Of a stretch of DNA of 64,000 bases, positions 24,981 to 35,106 are shown one piece after another. The notes under the pieces were generated by a model that saw only the letters and a list, made by a program, of their open reading frames with translations, was not told where the DNA came from and did no database searches. Location: NCBI RefSeq assembly GCF_000686565.1, contig NZ_JMKW01000004.1, positions 1-64,000 of the forward strand, read 5' to 3'. Within the stretch, counting starts at the first letter, position 1. Each line of letters opens with the position of its first letter. This DNA comes from Helicobacter bilis ATCC 51630 (GTDB taxonomy: Bacteria; Campylobacterota; Campylobacteria; Campylobacterales; Helicobacteraceae). The position numbers and the translations under genes are program-made.

Positions 24981-25190
24981 CTATTCCTTGCTTTCTACAA
25001 TTTTAAACGCATCACGATTTGCAGTGTCATTCTTTTTTAGATTATGTGAATCAATGCTATAAAATGTCGTAGCACTTGATTGCTGAATCTTTACAGCATT
25101 ATAACCGCCAATCGCTGCTGCAGCCACTACAAGCAACACGGCAAGTAAAAAGCCAACCAAACTATTTAGAATATTTATAATCGCTTGCAT
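24981..25190 (-). CDS. DUF4006-type small membrane protein
   Basis: A 69-residue protein with one N-terminal TM helix (about 5-30, IINILNSLVGFLLAVLLVVA) and a short polar tail. In Campylobacterota a gene of this type directly follows ccoP and is annotated DUF4006. It lies 14 nt after ccoP and 10 nt before the tiny TM gene, inside the operon. No catalytic residues are visible. Its role in the oxidase is unproven. Confidence 0.8.
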   Translation of the reverse strand: MQAIINILNSLVGFLLAVLLVVAAAAIGGYNAVKIQQSSATTFYSIDSHNLKKNDTANRDAFKIVESKE

Positions 25191-25204
25191 ACATTCTCCT
25201 TAGA

Positions 25205-26092
25205 TTACTGAATCTTTTGCTTTGCTGCGATGAATGACTGCAAAGCTTCTACTTCTTTTTGACTTAGATTAAGATATTCAAAAGATGGCATAAGTCCTAT
25301 TTCGCCTTTTTTGCCATGCTTCAAAACATTTGCTAAAAACTCAGTTTTTCCATAGGTTTGAAGTGATGGACCCATATCTTCTACACCCTCGCCATTAGCA
25401 CCATGACATTGAAAACATGTGCCATTTTCTTCACTATGATAGATTTTATTTCCAGCTTTTACTAGCTCTTCATCATATTTCATAGAAGTGTCTTTAACGA
25501 TTTCACTCATTACATAGTGAGCAACTGCTTGAATATCTTTTTCTTCACTTAAAAGACCCGGAGGCATACCACCAAACTCTTCGCCATTCTCTTTTGTAAG
25601 CCCTGTGCTACCATTGCGGATAGTATCCATAATGCCATCGATCTTGCCCCAATGAGTAAGATTCTGTGCTTTACCATCATTGCCTTCAGCTGTTAAACCA
25701 TGACATTGTGCGCATTGCACAAGGAAGATTTGCTCACCCATTTCACGCAATTTATCTGAATCTAGATTTGCATGCACGGTTTCAAACTTTTGATTATAGG
25801 CATGAGATTCCTGATTGTATTCACCAATTTGTGAGTAAGCGTTCAAAGGATAGCCAAAAAGGATATACCAAACAGCCCATATCATAAGTCCCAAAAGGGA
25901 TAAAAGCCAACCTGTTGGGATATTATTATTAAACTCTTTAATACCATCCCATGAATGCTCCGTAAGCTCTCCACCTACACTCTCTGTCTTCATCTTTTGA
26001 ATGTAAAACCACGCTATTGCAATGGTTAGCAAAAGAATCACCACAGCACCAATAAAGCCAAGTAAATTGACATGATCGCTTAACCAACCCAT
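25205..26092 (-). CDS. ccoP: cbb3-type cytochrome c oxidase subunit CcoP
   Basis: Dihaem cytochrome c subunit that passes electrons into the CcoO-CcoN core. Two N-terminal TM helices (about 10-31 and 62-80) anchor two periplasmic cytochrome domains with haem motifs CAQCH (127-131) and CFQCH (226-230). Methionine ligand candidates occur in GGMPPGL (174-180) and GLMPSFE near 267. The 295 residues are normal. The start is 2 nt after the ccoQ stop. It is the fourth gene of ccoNOQP. Confidence 0.96.
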   Translation of the reverse strand: MGWLSDHVNLLGFIGAVVILLLTIAIAWFYIQKMKTESVGGELTEHSWDGIKEFNNNIPTGWLLSLLGLMIWAVWYILFGYPLNAYSQIGEYNQESHAYNQKFETVHANLDSDKLREMGEQIFLVQCAQCHGLTAEGNDGKAQNLTHWGKIDGIMDTIRNGSTGLTKENGEEFGGMPPGLLSEEKDIQAVAHYVMSEIVKDTSMKYDEELVKAGNKIYHSEENGTCFQCHGANGEGVEDMGPSLQTYGKTEFLANVLKHGKKGEIGLMPSFEYLNLSQKEVEALQSFIAAKQKIQ

Positions 26093-26094
26093 TA

Positions 26095-26328
26095 TTATCT
26101 CCTTTCTGCTGTCTTGTCGTTTTTGTCATCACAAGATTCTATTAACGCATCGTCTAAAGAATCTTGAAGTGCAAGTTTGCCATACTTTTCATAATCTATT
26201 TTTCCAGTCGCTTGAGAGCGATAAAGATGATAAATGTAAGCATATAGCCAAACTGCTAGAAAAATAGTAGAGAGCAAATAAGCCCCCTTTAAACTCAATA
26301 AATCAAAACCATATATTACAAGACTCAT
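26095..26328 (-). CDS. ccoQ: cbb3-type cytochrome c oxidase subunit CcoQ
   Basis: Small 77-residue subunit with one TM helix (about 14-34, GAYLLSTIFLAVWLYAYIYH) followed by a polar C-terminal tail rich in Asp, Lys and Ser. CcoQ stabilises the oxidase complex. It lies between ccoO and ccoP with gaps of 24 and 2 nt. The tail from about residue 55 contains DSLDDALIESCDDKND and is encoded partly by AGATTCT-type sequence. Confidence 0.9.
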   Translation of the reverse strand: MSLVIYGFDLLSLKGAYLLSTIFLAVWLYAYIYHLYRSQATGKIDYEKYGKLALQDSLDDALIESCDDKNDKTAERR

Positions 26329-26352
26329 ACAAATCTCCTTTTAGATTCCAAT

Positions 26353-27051
26353 CTATTTAACAATTCTACTTGAACCCAAACTATTAAGATAGGCAATGAG
26401 TGCGACAATCTCAGTAATCTTACCATTGCCATCATCAAACATTTGAGCGGTTTGACTATGCTTCATCTCTTCTACAATCTGTGCTGCATCAGTCTTAAAT
26501 TGCTCTTTTGCCTCTTCTATAGTCCCAAGCTTAACGCTAGTCTTTAAGCCTTCAACATCATAAGGCACATTAAAGACTTTCTTTTGAGTTAATGCTTCTG
26601 CATACGCAGTTTCAAAATCTATTTCCTTATCATACAAATGTTTATAAGCTGGCATAATAGACTTAGGCACAACAGAGTTTGGATCATACATGTGATTAGC
26701 ATGCCAGTCGCTACTGCTTCTATCGCCAATTCTATGTAAGTCAGGTCCAGTTCTCTTAGAACCCCATAAGAATGGTCTATCATAAGCATACTCACCACTA
26801 AGGCTATACATACCATAGCGCATTACTTCGCTTTTAAACTCACGGATAAGCTGTGAATGGCAGTTATAACAACCTTCTTTAATATATACTTGTCTCCCAG
26901 CAGTCTCAAGCACTGTTAGCGGACGCAAACCCTCTATAGGTTGCGAAGACTTTCTAAAGTCAGGGATAATCTGCACCAACCCAGCCACAGAAAACACAAC
27001 AACAAATGCAATTGTGAAAAAGAAAGGATTTTTCTCTAACCAAGCAAACAT
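26353..27051 (-). CDS. ccoO: cbb3-type cytochrome c oxidase subunit CcoO
   Basis: Monohaem cytochrome c subunit anchored by one TM helix (about 9-29). The haem motif CYNCH is at 61-65 and a distal methionine candidate lies in SIMPAYKH near 154. Typical family segments GPDLHRIGDRSSSDWHANHM and LIAYLNSLG are present. The 232 residues are normal. It starts 9 nt after ccoN and is followed by ccoQ. Confidence 0.97.
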   Translation of the reverse strand: MFAWLEKNPFFFTIAFVVVFSVAGLVQIIPDFRKSSQPIEGLRPLTVLETAGRQVYIKEGCYNCHSQLIREFKSEVMRYGMYSLSGEYAYDRPFLWGSKRTGPDLHRIGDRSSSDWHANHMYDPNSVVPKSIMPAYKHLYDKEIDFETAYAEALTQKKVFNVPYDVEGLKTSVKLGTIEEAKEQFKTDAAQIVEEMKHSQTAQMFDDGNGKITEIVALIAYLNSLGSSRIVK

Positions 27052-27060
27052 AAAGCCTCC

Positions 27061-28524
27061 TTAAGATGCCATAGGTGAAGCATACTCAGGCTCTTTATTA
27101 AGAGTTCTAGCAGCCACCATAGTCATTACAACATTATAGATAAACATTACAAAGCCAACAAGATATAGCAATCCACCAATACCCCTCATGATAAAGTATG
27201 GTTTTAACACCGCAACAGTATCAATGAAAGAATATTTAAGCTGACCTAAAGGTGTAATATCTCTCCACATCATACCTTGCACTATACCTGCAATCCACAT
27301 GCTCGAGAAGTAGAATACAATACCTATTGTCATAATCCAAAATTGTGCTTCAATAATCTTTTTAGAATAGATTTCTCTACCATAAAGACGAGGCAACATG
27401 TGATACACACTAGCAATAATAGTGAAAGCAACCCAGCCAAGTGCCGCATCATGCACATGCCCTACAATCCAATCAGTAAAGTGTGCTAAAGCATTAACTG
27501 ATTTAATAGACTGAATAGGACCCTCAAGTGTCGCAAGCATATACCAAGTAGATGCTAGAATCAAGAATTTGATTAATGGTGACTCTTTAAGCTGATGCCA
27601 TTGCCCTCTCATGGTTAAAAGCATATTTACAGCAGTTCCCCAAGAAGGTAAAATAAGCACAACAGAGAATACAGACCCAAGAGTTTGCACCCAATCTGGC
27701 ACGGTTGAGTAAATAACATGGTGTCCGCCGGCCCAAATATATACAAACATTAAACTCCAGAATGAAAATAATGTGAGTTTATACGAGAATACAGGCTGTC
27801 CAGATTCCTTTGGTAAGAAATAATAAATCAAACCAATAATACCAGAAGTGAAAACAAATGCAACCGCATTATGCCCCCACCACCACTGAATCAGTGCATC
27901 ATTTGTCCCCGCATACATAGATATACTATGCCAAAAGCTACCATAACCTGTAACTAATTGTGTAGGAACAGAAAGGTTATTAAAGATATAAAGCACAGAA
28001 ATAGCAGTAAAAGTAGCAATGAAATACCACAAAGAGATATAGATAACCTTCTCTCTTCTAACTGCCATAGACCCAAACATACTCATACCCCATAGCACCC
28101 AAGTAACTACAACCAAAAGATCCACAATCCATGGAAGCTCTGCATACTCTTTTGATTGAGTAATCCCAGAAAACAATGTATAAAGTGCTAGCACAAGCAC
28201 CACAAGATACATGAAAAAGTGCAACATACCAACAAGTTTTAAAAACGGATGGTCATGATATGTGATTTTAAGCACCCTTTGCCCTAAATAATACCAGCCA
28301 GCCCAAATACCGCTCAATGTAAAACCATAAATAATCACATTTGTGTGTAATGGTCGCAATCTACCAAAAATAGAATATTCCCCAGCGATATAGTTTAAAT
28401 CTGGAACTGCCAACTGAAATGCCAAAACCACACCTATCAACATACCTAGAAAGCCCGTTGCTATACAAACAAGCAAAAAAAGCTTCGCAAGTGAGTAGTC
28501 ATACTGCTTTATGTCCTCTTGCAT
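27061..28524 (-). CDS. ccoN: cbb3-type cytochrome c oxidase catalytic subunit CcoN
   Basis: The haem-copper catalytic subunit that reduces oxygen with high affinity, the main terminal oxidase of Helicobacter. About 12 TM helices. Haem and copper ligands lie in HTNVIIYGF (H60), WWWGHNAVAFV, HHVIYSTVPDW and HFTDWIVGHVHDAALGW. The 487 residues are normal. It is the first gene of an operon that continues ccoO-ccoQ-ccoP-DUF4006-tiny TM gene-TPM-like-FixH-like. The ATG is preceded by AAGGAGACTTGT. The 470-nt region upstream is shared with the rpsO 3' end and I could not assign a clear promoter there. Confidence 0.98.
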   Translation of the reverse strand: MQEDIKQYDYSLAKLFLLVCIATGFLGMLIGVVLAFQLAVPDLNYIAGEYSIFGRLRPLHTNVIIYGFTLSGIWAGWYYLGQRVLKITYHDHPFLKLVGMLHFFMYLVVLVLALYTLFSGITQSKEYAELPWIVDLLVVVTWVLWGMSMFGSMAVRREKVIYISLWYFIATFTAISVLYIFNNLSVPTQLVTGYGSFWHSISMYAGTNDALIQWWWGHNAVAFVFTSGIIGLIYYFLPKESGQPVFSYKLTLFSFWSLMFVYIWAGGHHVIYSTVPDWVQTLGSVFSVVLILPSWGTAVNMLLTMRGQWHQLKESPLIKFLILASTWYMLATLEGPIQSIKSVNALAHFTDWIVGHVHDAALGWVAFTIIASVYHMLPRLYGREIYSKKIIEAQFWIMTIGIVFYFSSMWIAGIVQGMMWRDITPLGQLKYSFIDTVAVLKPYFIMRGIGGLLYLVGFVMFIYNVVMTMVAARTLNKEPEYASPMAS

Positions 28525-28994
28525 ACAAGTCTCCTTCTTCCAAAATTTTGAGTCACATGAACACGAGTGTAATTTTAGTATTCATTTTATTAGTAATAGC
28601 TTAAATAAAGGAAATAGTTAATAAAAAATTAACGACATTACACTACAACAATTTAATGCAATGCTTTGAGATAGTTATGGCGTTACCTATTGCAATAAAG
28701 TTACTTGCTTTACACCACATGCTAATGCAGCTAGAATCTATCATCTAAAACACAAAAAGGTAATCCTAAAAATCACGCACATAATAATTGATGAAACCAA
28801 ATGTATCTAGATTATGTTGCACAATGTATAAAAATAAACAGCAAAACTTAAAAATTGAGTAAAAGCTTAATGTAGCAAGATATGCTAGATTCTGTTATCC
28901 CAAGAAGATTTGCTTTTCAAATGTCCTGCAATGATCTCAAAAAAACATTAGAATCTAACTTGTAGTCATAAGGCGTGATTAAGATAATATGCGA
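28525..28994. other. Intergenic region upstream of ccoN, downstream of rpsO
   Basis: About 470 nt of AT-rich sequence with several AGAATCT copies (28733, 28951) and an AGATTCTGT at 28888. Both flanking genes are on the minus strand. It must hold the ccoN promoter, but I see no convincing consensus. No gene or structured RNA is recognisable. Confidence 0.5.
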
Positions 28995-29270
28995 TTACAC
29001 CTTATCTTTAATATTCAACGCTTTAATAGTTTTAATGTAGCTTTCATATTTATTTTTCTTTAAATACTTCAGCAAACTTTTTCTTTGTCCAACAAGCTTT
29101 AAAAGTCCCAATCTACTTGAGTGGTCCTTTGGATTGCTTTTTAAATGCTGTGTGAGATTTGCAATCCTATGCGTTAAAAGTGCGATCTGCACTTCACTTG
29201 AGCCTGTATCCTTAGAATCTCTAGCAAATTGTGAGATAATCTCTTGCTTATTTGCCAATTCAGTAGCCAT
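28995..29270 (-). CDS. rpsO: 30S ribosomal protein S15
   Basis: Primary 16S rRNA-binding protein of the small-subunit platform. The family pattern is clear: [39 protein letters not shown] and [17 protein letters not shown]. The ATG at 29270 follows GGAGG with good spacing and gives [12 protein letters not shown] with 91 residues. An ATG four codons upstream (29282) lies before the ribosome site and is rejected. It is divergent from flhA, the same neighbour as in H. pylori. Confidence 0.97.
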   Translation of the reverse strand: MATELANKQEIISQFARDSKDTGSSEVQIALLTHRIANLTQHLKSNPKDHSSRLGLLKLVGQRKSLLKYLKKNKYESYIKTIKALNIKDKV

Positions 29271-29499
29271 GATGACCTCCATAAATGGTAAAATGAAATT
29301 AAAGATTGGATTTTAACATATTTTTCAATATTTTTGGTAAAATATGCAATTTATTTCTAAAAACTTAAAGGAAACTAGATTCTAAAATAACTTGTTTATG
29401 CTGAGCGAAGTGGAATATCCGTTTATGGATTTATAAGGTAGTTCGTCTTTTTCAAAGGATCAATATGACAAGAAACAGGAATTTAAGGTAAAAATTATT

Positions 29500-31737
29500 A
29501 TGGCAGACAAAGAACAAAATGGTGGTATTCTACAACGAGCTTTTCCGTTTCTAAAGCTCATTGGGAAGTCAAAGGATCTTGGTGTTGTGGTGTTTGTAGT
29601 GATGATTCTAGCAGTCATCATTGTGCCACTACCAGCACCTATGCTTGATTTATTATTAACCATTTCTATTGCCCTATCTATTCTTATTATCTTAATCGCA
29701 CTTTATATTAATAAACCTATGGATTTTTCTACTTTTCCAACTCTGCTTTTATTTGTAACGGCGTATCGACTCGCCCTAAATGTAGCTACAACGCGTATGA
29801 TTCTTAGCGAGGGTAGCAATGGTGCAGCACATGTGAGTCGCATTGTAGAGGCATTTGGCGAGTTTGTAGCAAGTGGTAGTTATACGATTGGTGTTATTAT
29901 CTTTGTGATTCTTATTATAGTGAATCTGCTTGTTATCACAAATGGTTCAACGCGTGTAACAGAAGTTAGAGCGCGTTTTGCCCTTGATGCGATGCCCGGT
30001 AAGCAAATGGCAATTGATGCGGATATGAACGCAGGGCTAATTGATGAGAAAGAAGCAAAGCAAAGGCGTGAAAGTCTAGCACAAGAAGCTGACTTTTATG
30101 GTGCAATGGATGGTGCGAGTAAGTTTGTAAAGGGCGATGCTATCGCTGCTATTATCATTACCATCATTAATATTATCGGTGGATTTTGTATCGGTGTATT
30201 TCAAAATGATATGACAATGGCAGAAGCGGCAAAAGTATTTACCATTCTTACTATCGGTGATGGTCTAGTAGGACAAATCCCAGCCCTAATTGTAGCCACT
30301 GCCACAGGTATCGTAGCGACACGGACTACAAAGGGTGAAGAAGAAAACTTTGCAAACAATCTTGTAAAGCAATTAACAGACAAATCAAAAACACTCATTA
30401 TTGTAGGTTTTATCCTATTTATATTCTCACTTGCTCCAAGCTTTCCTACCTTACCACTTGCATTTGTTGGTGCTGTGTTTTGGTTTGCTGCATGGCTTAT
30501 TAATAGGGATAATGAATATTCTGTATTTGCGAAATTCAATCAATTAATAGGCGGTTTTGGCAATAAAAAAGCAAAAGAAAAACAAGCCGCAAAAAAAGCA
30601 GCACAAGCAAGCGGGGAAAAAGTGCCGATACAAGAACCAGCACCAAAACGACCACCAAAAACACAAGAAGAAATCAAAAAAGAAGAAGAAAAAGCAATTA
30701 ATGAAGTGCTAAAAGTAGAATTTTTAGAGTTACATTTAGGCTATCATTTAATCCGTCTTGCCGCAGTAGATCAAGGCGGAGATTTACTAGAGAGAGTGCG
30801 TGGGATTAGAAAAAAGATAGCAAGAGACTATGGCTTTTTAATGCCTCAAATCCGCATGACAGATGACCCGGGCATTGGACCTACAACTTATCAATTTTTC
30901 TTAAAAGGCATTGAAATTGGTAGCGGTGAAGTCATGCCTGATAAATTCCTTGCCATGAATACAGGCATGGTAGCAAAAGAGATTGATGGTATCCCCACAA
31001 AAGAGCCAGCCTTTGGGCTTGATGCTATGTGGATTGATGCGAATTTAAAAGAAGACGCGATTATTCAAGGCTACACGGTTATTGATCCATCAACGGTTAT
31101 TGCAACTCACATGAGTGAGCTTGTGAAAAAATACGCTGAAGAGTTTATTACAAAAGATGAAGTTAAAAAACTTATGGATAGACTTGAAGAAGAGTATCCA
31201 GCCGCAATAGAAGAGGCAAAGAAAGTGCCTTCCAGCGTTATCCGCAGCGTGCTACAAGCCTTGTTGCATGAGGGCATACCGATTAAAGATATGCTTACAA
31301 TCCTTGAGACAATCACAGATATTGCCCCAAGCGTGCAAAATGATGTGGCAATTATCGTGGAGCAAGTAAGATCTAAGCTTTCACGCGTTATTACAAATGT
31401 CTTTAAATCTGAAGATGGTAACATAAAGCTTGTTACACTCTCTCAAGATTCTGAGCATTTCTTATTAAATAAGCTAAAAGACCAGCATGGTGCGAAATTC
31501 TTACTACTGAATACAAGTGAAATGCAAAAGCTAATTGACGCAGTAGAGCAAGAAAGCGTAAAAATCCTGCAAAGAAATATCACGCCTGTTATTTTGGTGG
31601 TTGATCCACAATTACGCATGCCTTTAAGCATTAAATTAGAGCAATTTAAGCTAGATTCTGTCGTGGTATTAAGCCACGCTGAAATCGATCCAAATGCTTC
31701 ATTTGAAGTGCTTGGGACTATTGAAGTTGGATTTTAG
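29500..31737 (+). CDS. flhA: Flagellar biosynthesis protein FlhA
   Basis: Export-gate component of the flagellar type III secretion system. About eight TM helices in residues 1-325 contain the FHIPEP signature [20 protein letters not shown] continuing [10 protein letters not shown] (about 145-175). A Lys/Gln/Pro-rich linker (about 358-400) leads to the cytoplasmic domain, which docks chaperone-substrate complexes. The 745 residues are slightly longer than H. pylori FlhA because of the linker. The ATG at 29500 has AAGG about 11 nt upstream. The 114 nt after the stop hold a G-rich segment and then the promoter of the FkbM gene. Confidence 0.98.
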   Translation: MADKEQNGGILQRAFPFLKLIGKSKDLGVVVFVVMILAVIIVPLPAPMLDLLLTISIALSILIILIALYINKPMDFSTFPTLLLFVTAYRLALNVATTRMILSEGSNGAAHVSRIVEAFGEFVASGSYTIGVIIFVILIIVNLLVITNGSTRVTEVRARFALDAMPGKQMAIDADMNAGLIDEKEAKQRRESLAQEADFYGAMDGASKFVKGDAIAAIIITIINIIGGFCIGVFQNDMTMAEAAKVFTILTIGDGLVGQIPALIVATATGIVATRTTKGEEENFANNLVKQLTDKSKTLIIVGFILFIFSLAPSFPTLPLAFVGAVFWFAAWLINRDNEYSVFAKFNQLIGGFGNKKAKEKQAAKKAAQASGEKVPIQEPAPKRPPKTQEEIKKEEEKAINEVLKVEFLELHLGYHLIRLAAVDQGGDLLERVRGIRKKIARDYGFLMPQIRMTDDPGIGPTTYQFFLKGIEIGSGEVMPDKFLAMNTGMVAKEIDGIPTKEPAFGLDAMWIDANLKEDAIIQGYTVIDPSTVIATHMSELVKKYAEEFITKDEVKKLMDRLEEEYPAAIEEAKKVPSSVIRSVLQALLHEGIPIKDMLTILETITDIAPSVQNDVAIIVEQVRSKLSRVITNVFKSEDGNIKLVTLSQDSEHFLLNKLKDQHGAKFLLLNTSEMQKLIDAVEQESVKILQRNITPVILVVDPQLRMPLSIKLEQFKLDSVVVLSHAEIDPNASFEVLGTIEVGF

Positions 31738-31831
31738 AAACTCAACCATTTGGGCGGGTGCAGGGCGTAGGGGTGCAAGATAATGAGAATTTAGAATCAC
31801 TAGAGACTAAGCATTTGAGCTTAATATGTGC

Positions 31832-31837
31832 TATAAT
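31832..31837 (+). promoter_or_regulatory. Extended -10 promoter of the FkbM gene
   Basis: TGTGCTATAATACG gives TGCTATAAT 14 nt before the ATG at 31852, so the messenger starts only a few bases before the coding region, next to GGAG at 31840-31843. Confidence 0.6.
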
Positions 31838-31851
31838 ACGGAGTTGAATTT

Positions 31852-32780
31852 ATGAGAAAATTGCGTTTAAATCCATTAGGCGGTGTGAAAAGAAGATTAA
31901 ATGGCGTTAATGAAGGTTTGCATGCTTTGCAGAGACTTACTAGCACAAGCCATGCGATACAAGCTTGTGTGAAAAATGAAGAACATAAAGATTTACTCTT
32001 TGCAATGCTTCAAATGGGATTATGGGTATCAGTAGATTCTCGTAAGTCTTGCATTGAAAATACAAAAAAATATCTTAATGCTGTGCGTCCTGCAAAACTT
32101 GATAATCTTGTGCGAATAGGTGGCAAAATGGATGGTGGATATGTGATGTTACCCCCCCCCCCCCATTGTCAAACTCACAACCAAAGGCAGTCTCTCTAGG
32201 CGTTTCCGACTTTTCCCCTTGGGATTTAGAAATGGCAAATATGGGCTATCAGGTATTGCAATATGATGCGAGCATAGAAAAAGCCCCAGATACACATAAA
32301 AACATGATTTTTCATAAAAAATTTGTTGGAGCGACAAGAGATCATCAAACAATAACTTTTGATGACATTATGCAGCAATATAGCTTCAATGAAAAAGATC
32401 ATAATATATTGCAAATAGATATTGAAGGGGCGGAATGGGAGATTTTTGAAAAGCTTGATTTTAGCATACTTGAAAAATATTTTTCACAAATTATTTTAGA
32501 ATTCCATGATTGTGATCCTAGAGCCTCATTGCAAACAGAACGACATGTAGCCATACTAGAAAGGTTTCATCATGCCTTTCAACCGATACATTTACACTTT
32601 AATCCATATGGACATAATTTTTATGTCAAGGATCGTTTTATGGCAAATGTGTTTGAGGTGAGCTACGCAAGAAAAGACTTGCTACCAAATGATTTTATCT
32701 TACGAAATGAATGTGGTGATATACCAAATCTTGATTATCCAAATGGTGAGAAATTGCCAAATATTCCAATTTCATTTTAA
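31852..32780 (+). pseudogene. FkbM-type methyltransferase, phase-variable and OFF at a C13 tract
   Basis: A SAM-dependent methyltransferase of the FkbM type in two frames joined at a C tract. Part 1 (31852-32199) runs MRKLRLNPLGGVKRRLNG to LVRIGGKMDGGYVML and then enters Pro codons. At 13 C it ends after 115 residues. Part 2 (from 32165) carries VSLGVSDFSPWDLEMANMGY, ILQIDIEGAEWEIFEKLDF and QIILEFHDC to the stop at 32780. A tract of 14 or 11 C gives one frame of 309 or 308 residues reading LPPPPLSNSQPKAVSLG. FkbM enzymes O-methylate sugars or other small groups, so a surface glycan or flagellar substrate is likely. The gene is not decayed: both halves are clean, so this is a switchable gene in its OFF state rather than a dead one. 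Confidence 0.9.
32152..32164. repeat. Phase-variation tract C13
   Basis: Thirteen C inside the FkbM coding region. Lengths of 11 or 14 restore the frame. Confidence 0.95.
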
Positions 32781-33339
32781 TAATCTTTTACCATAGAATA
32801 GGCAAATAGGGCATGTGAAATGTAGTGCGTTAAAAGCAATAAAACATGATTACGATACAATCCACGCGGAACTGAAATCTGTTTGCATGGATATGAAAAG
32901 TTTAATCTTGTAAATTAGGGTCTTTAACAACAAAATTTTTCGTTGTTGATTATTGCATATTAAAATCTTTTTGATTTCGAAAGCTCTACGCCTAGCGTTC
33001 TAAGAGAAAATTTTCCTAAGTAAAATGCGGTGTATATCACACTTGACTTAGTATATAGCAGTCTCTTGAAAGGATAAGGCATAAGGGAGAAAAATGCCCC
33101 ACTTATAAACATGATGGATATATCTTGCAAACTTTTAGGGATATTCACAAGTGCCATTTCTGTCATTTCAATTTTAAGTGAGAGTGGGGGCAAGTGTGCA
33201 TTTTATAATAAATCTAATATAGTTGCTATTGGGTTTTACGGAATCAAAGTGTGTCCATATTGAAATTAGATGTTCTTTAGTTGGTAAGCCCACAATAAAT
33301 ATGCTATAATTAATCTCATTATTATTCTAAGGATATGCT
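32781..33339. other. Intergenic region between FkbM gene and DUF4149 gene
   Basis: About 560 nt. The longest frame (32960-33193, minus, 77 codons) has no ribosome site or recognisable domain and I do not call it. The only supported signal is the promoter at 33305-33310. Confidence 0.5.
33305..33310 (+). promoter_or_regulatory. Extended -10 promoter of DUF4149 gene
   Basis: ATGCTATAATTAA gives TGCTATAAT 29 nt before the ATG at 33340. AAGGA follows at 33329-33333. Confidence 0.65.
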
Positions 33340-33837
33340 ATGACAAGATACATGCGGATATTTGATTCTTTTTATTTATTATTGCTTGGTGTTGGGGTTG
33401 GCGGTATTATCGCCTGTGGGGCGTTTGCTGCACCGATTATTTTTAATATTGATGAGTTTATCCCCACATTTTCAAAAATGGATAGTGGGCTTGTTATGGG
33501 GAAAATATTTGTGCGTTTGAATGCGTATTTGATGTTTTTAGCGATTGTTATGGCGTTATATGAGGGCTTTAGTTTCTTTGCGAAGATTCTAAAACTTGAT
33601 ATTTTGTATTCAAATTTTTGGCTTATTTTAGGCGTGTTTAATATTGTGCTTATCGCCTTGTTTGTGTATTATTATACGCCTTTTATTTTAGACACCCAGA
33701 ATCTTTTGAGTGATAATTTTGCGAGTATGCACGAACAAAGTGTGTGGGTTTTTAAAGCTTTAATGTTTGGCTTAAGCGTATTGCTTATATGGAGGGCTTA
33801 TCTTCTACACTATGTTCCACAAAGCCCTAAAAAGTAG
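33340..33837 (+). CDS. DUF4149 family membrane protein
   Basis: A 165-residue inner-membrane protein with four TM helices (about 10-32, 57-76, 90-113 and 137-156), a layout shared with DUF4149/TMEM205-type proteins. The first helix has the GVGVGGIIACGAFAAPIIF pattern with small residues typical of the family. The function of the family is not known. It has its own extended -10 promoter and AAGGA site. The next gene starts 66 nt later with its own ribosome site. Confidence 0.75.
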   Translation: MTRYMRIFDSFYLLLLGVGVGGIIACGAFAAPIIFNIDEFIPTFSKMDSGLVMGKIFVRLNAYLMFLAIVMALYEGFSFFAKILKLDILYSNFWLILGVFNIVLIALFVYYYTPFILDTQNLLSDNFASMHEQSVWVFKALMFGLSVLLIWRAYLLHYVPQSPKK

Positions 33838-33903
33838 CTTTAATGTTGTAGCTTATTAATTATTTTATTCTACAATATGTGAATTTAGATTTAAGGAGAA
33901 GTC

Positions 33904-34134
33904 ATGTTTCATGAATACAGAGAAGAGATCACATATCTCAAACAGCACAACGCACATTTTGAAAAGATTTTTAATGAGCATAATGACTTAGACCAAAAGA
34001 TACAGAATGCGGAAAATGGTATAGAACATCTAAGCAATCAAGAAATCGAAGTGCTAAAAAAGCAAAAATTGCATTTGAAAGACCAAGCTTATGCAATGAT
34101 ACTTGAGCATAGAAAAGCCCATCCAAAAGCCTAG
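33904..34134 (+). CDS. YdcH/DUF465 small helical protein
   Basis: A 76-residue protein that is almost all helix: FHEYREEITYLKQHNAHFEK, then a short break and a second helix with LKKQKLHLKDQAYAMI. This is the DUF465 (YdcH) hairpin, widespread in proteobacteria and of unknown function. The ATG follows AAGGAGAAGTC. It is soluble and acidic-basic mixed. It may be co-transcribed with the DUF4149 gene. Confidence 0.85.
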   Translation: MFHEYREEITYLKQHNAHFEKIFNEHNDLDQKIQNAENGIEHLSNQEIEVLKKQKLHLKDQAYAMILEHRKAHPKA

Positions 34135-34253
34135 CATACGCAACACACAACCATAAGATAGCAGATCTGCTATCGCCCCGTTTTATTCCATAACTCTCGC
34201 ACAATATTTAGCTTTTATGTAATGTTAGCTTTCATACAACACTAAGGAAAGAC

Positions 34254-35099
34254 ATGAACTTTATCATTTTATTTAGTCCCAGTGAAGATAAGATTCTAGA
34301 AAAAGATAAGATTCTAAACAATGATGATTTTCTCAAAGAAGTATCTATGCCAGAGATAATGCCACCCGCTTTTTTAGAATCTTTATGGGAAAATGAGATA
34401 TTAAATACTCATAGAACAAATATTATGCAATGCTACTATGAAAACTTATGTAAGATTTTAGAACATAGAGATAAGGCTTTGCTAGAATCTATGTATGGTG
34501 CAAAAGGATTTAATGATAAAAATATTTTTGATTTATATGCTGCCTTGCATTCTAAAAAACTATTAAAGGCGATAGAGCTTTATAGTGGCGTAGCATTTCA
34601 AGGATTATCTTTTAGCACATTAACACAGAATGAAAAAGATTTTATCTTAGAAAATGTGCTTATTTTTAGCAATCTATTTGGTGTGATAAGGGCTAGTGAT
34701 TTGATCCCCTATTATAAACTAAAGCAAGGCACAAAGACAAAGTCTCTCACATTAAAAGACATTTATACCCCATTTATCCTACCTTTAGAAAAAGCAATGC
34801 AAACAAAAGATTATGTGATTGATTTGCGTGCTGGAATCTATACGAAACTTTTTAAGCCAAAGTTACCCCATTTCTTTTTTGAGTTTCAAAAAAATGGAAA
34901 AACCATAAGTCATTATGCAAAGCTATATCGCGGAAAAATATTGCACTCAATCGCACAAGATGGGTGCAATCAATCTGCATTAGAATCTTTTGAAAAGTGC
35001 TTTGAATATCTTTGCTCTCTACATAACACAGACTTTAGATTCCATAGTCATACGCAAAAGGCTAATTGTTTTACTCTGTGTTATGAGATTCTATCTTAA
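34254..35099 (+). CDS. yaaA: Peroxide stress protein YaaA
   Basis: YaaA (DUF328) family, a DNA-binding protein that in E. coli lowers free iron during peroxide stress. The family pattern is visible: an N-terminal IILFSPSEDK, GVAFQGLSFSTLTQNEKDFI, LIFSNLFGVIRASDLIPYYK, LKQGTKTKSL, and near the end FFEFQKNGKTISHYAKLYRG. The 281 residues are slightly above the usual 250-260. The DNA encodes DKILEKDKILN with two AAGATTCTA copies in a row. AAGGAAAGAC precedes the ATG. It is convergent with hemN, stop to stop 7 nt apart. Confidence 0.88.
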   Translation: MNFIILFSPSEDKILEKDKILNNDDFLKEVSMPEIMPPAFLESLWENEILNTHRTNIMQCYYENLCKILEHRDKALLESMYGAKGFNDKNIFDLYAALHSKKLLKAIELYSGVAFQGLSFSTLTQNEKDFILENVLIFSNLFGVIRASDLIPYYKLKQGTKTKSLTLKDIYTPFILPLEKAMQTKDYVIDLRAGIYTKLFKPKLPHFFFEFQKNGKTISHYAKLYRGKILHSIAQDGCNQSALESFEKCFEYLCSLHNTDFRFHSHTQKANCFTLCYEILS

Positions 35100-35106
35100 A
35101 GAGAGA

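Noticed and set aside
31738-31800. G-rich segment after flhA as another phase tract
   Set aside because: G runs are only three to four bases long.
32960-33193. 77-codon minus-strand frame
   Set aside because: No ribosome site and no domain; it starts at a TTG within repetitive sequence.
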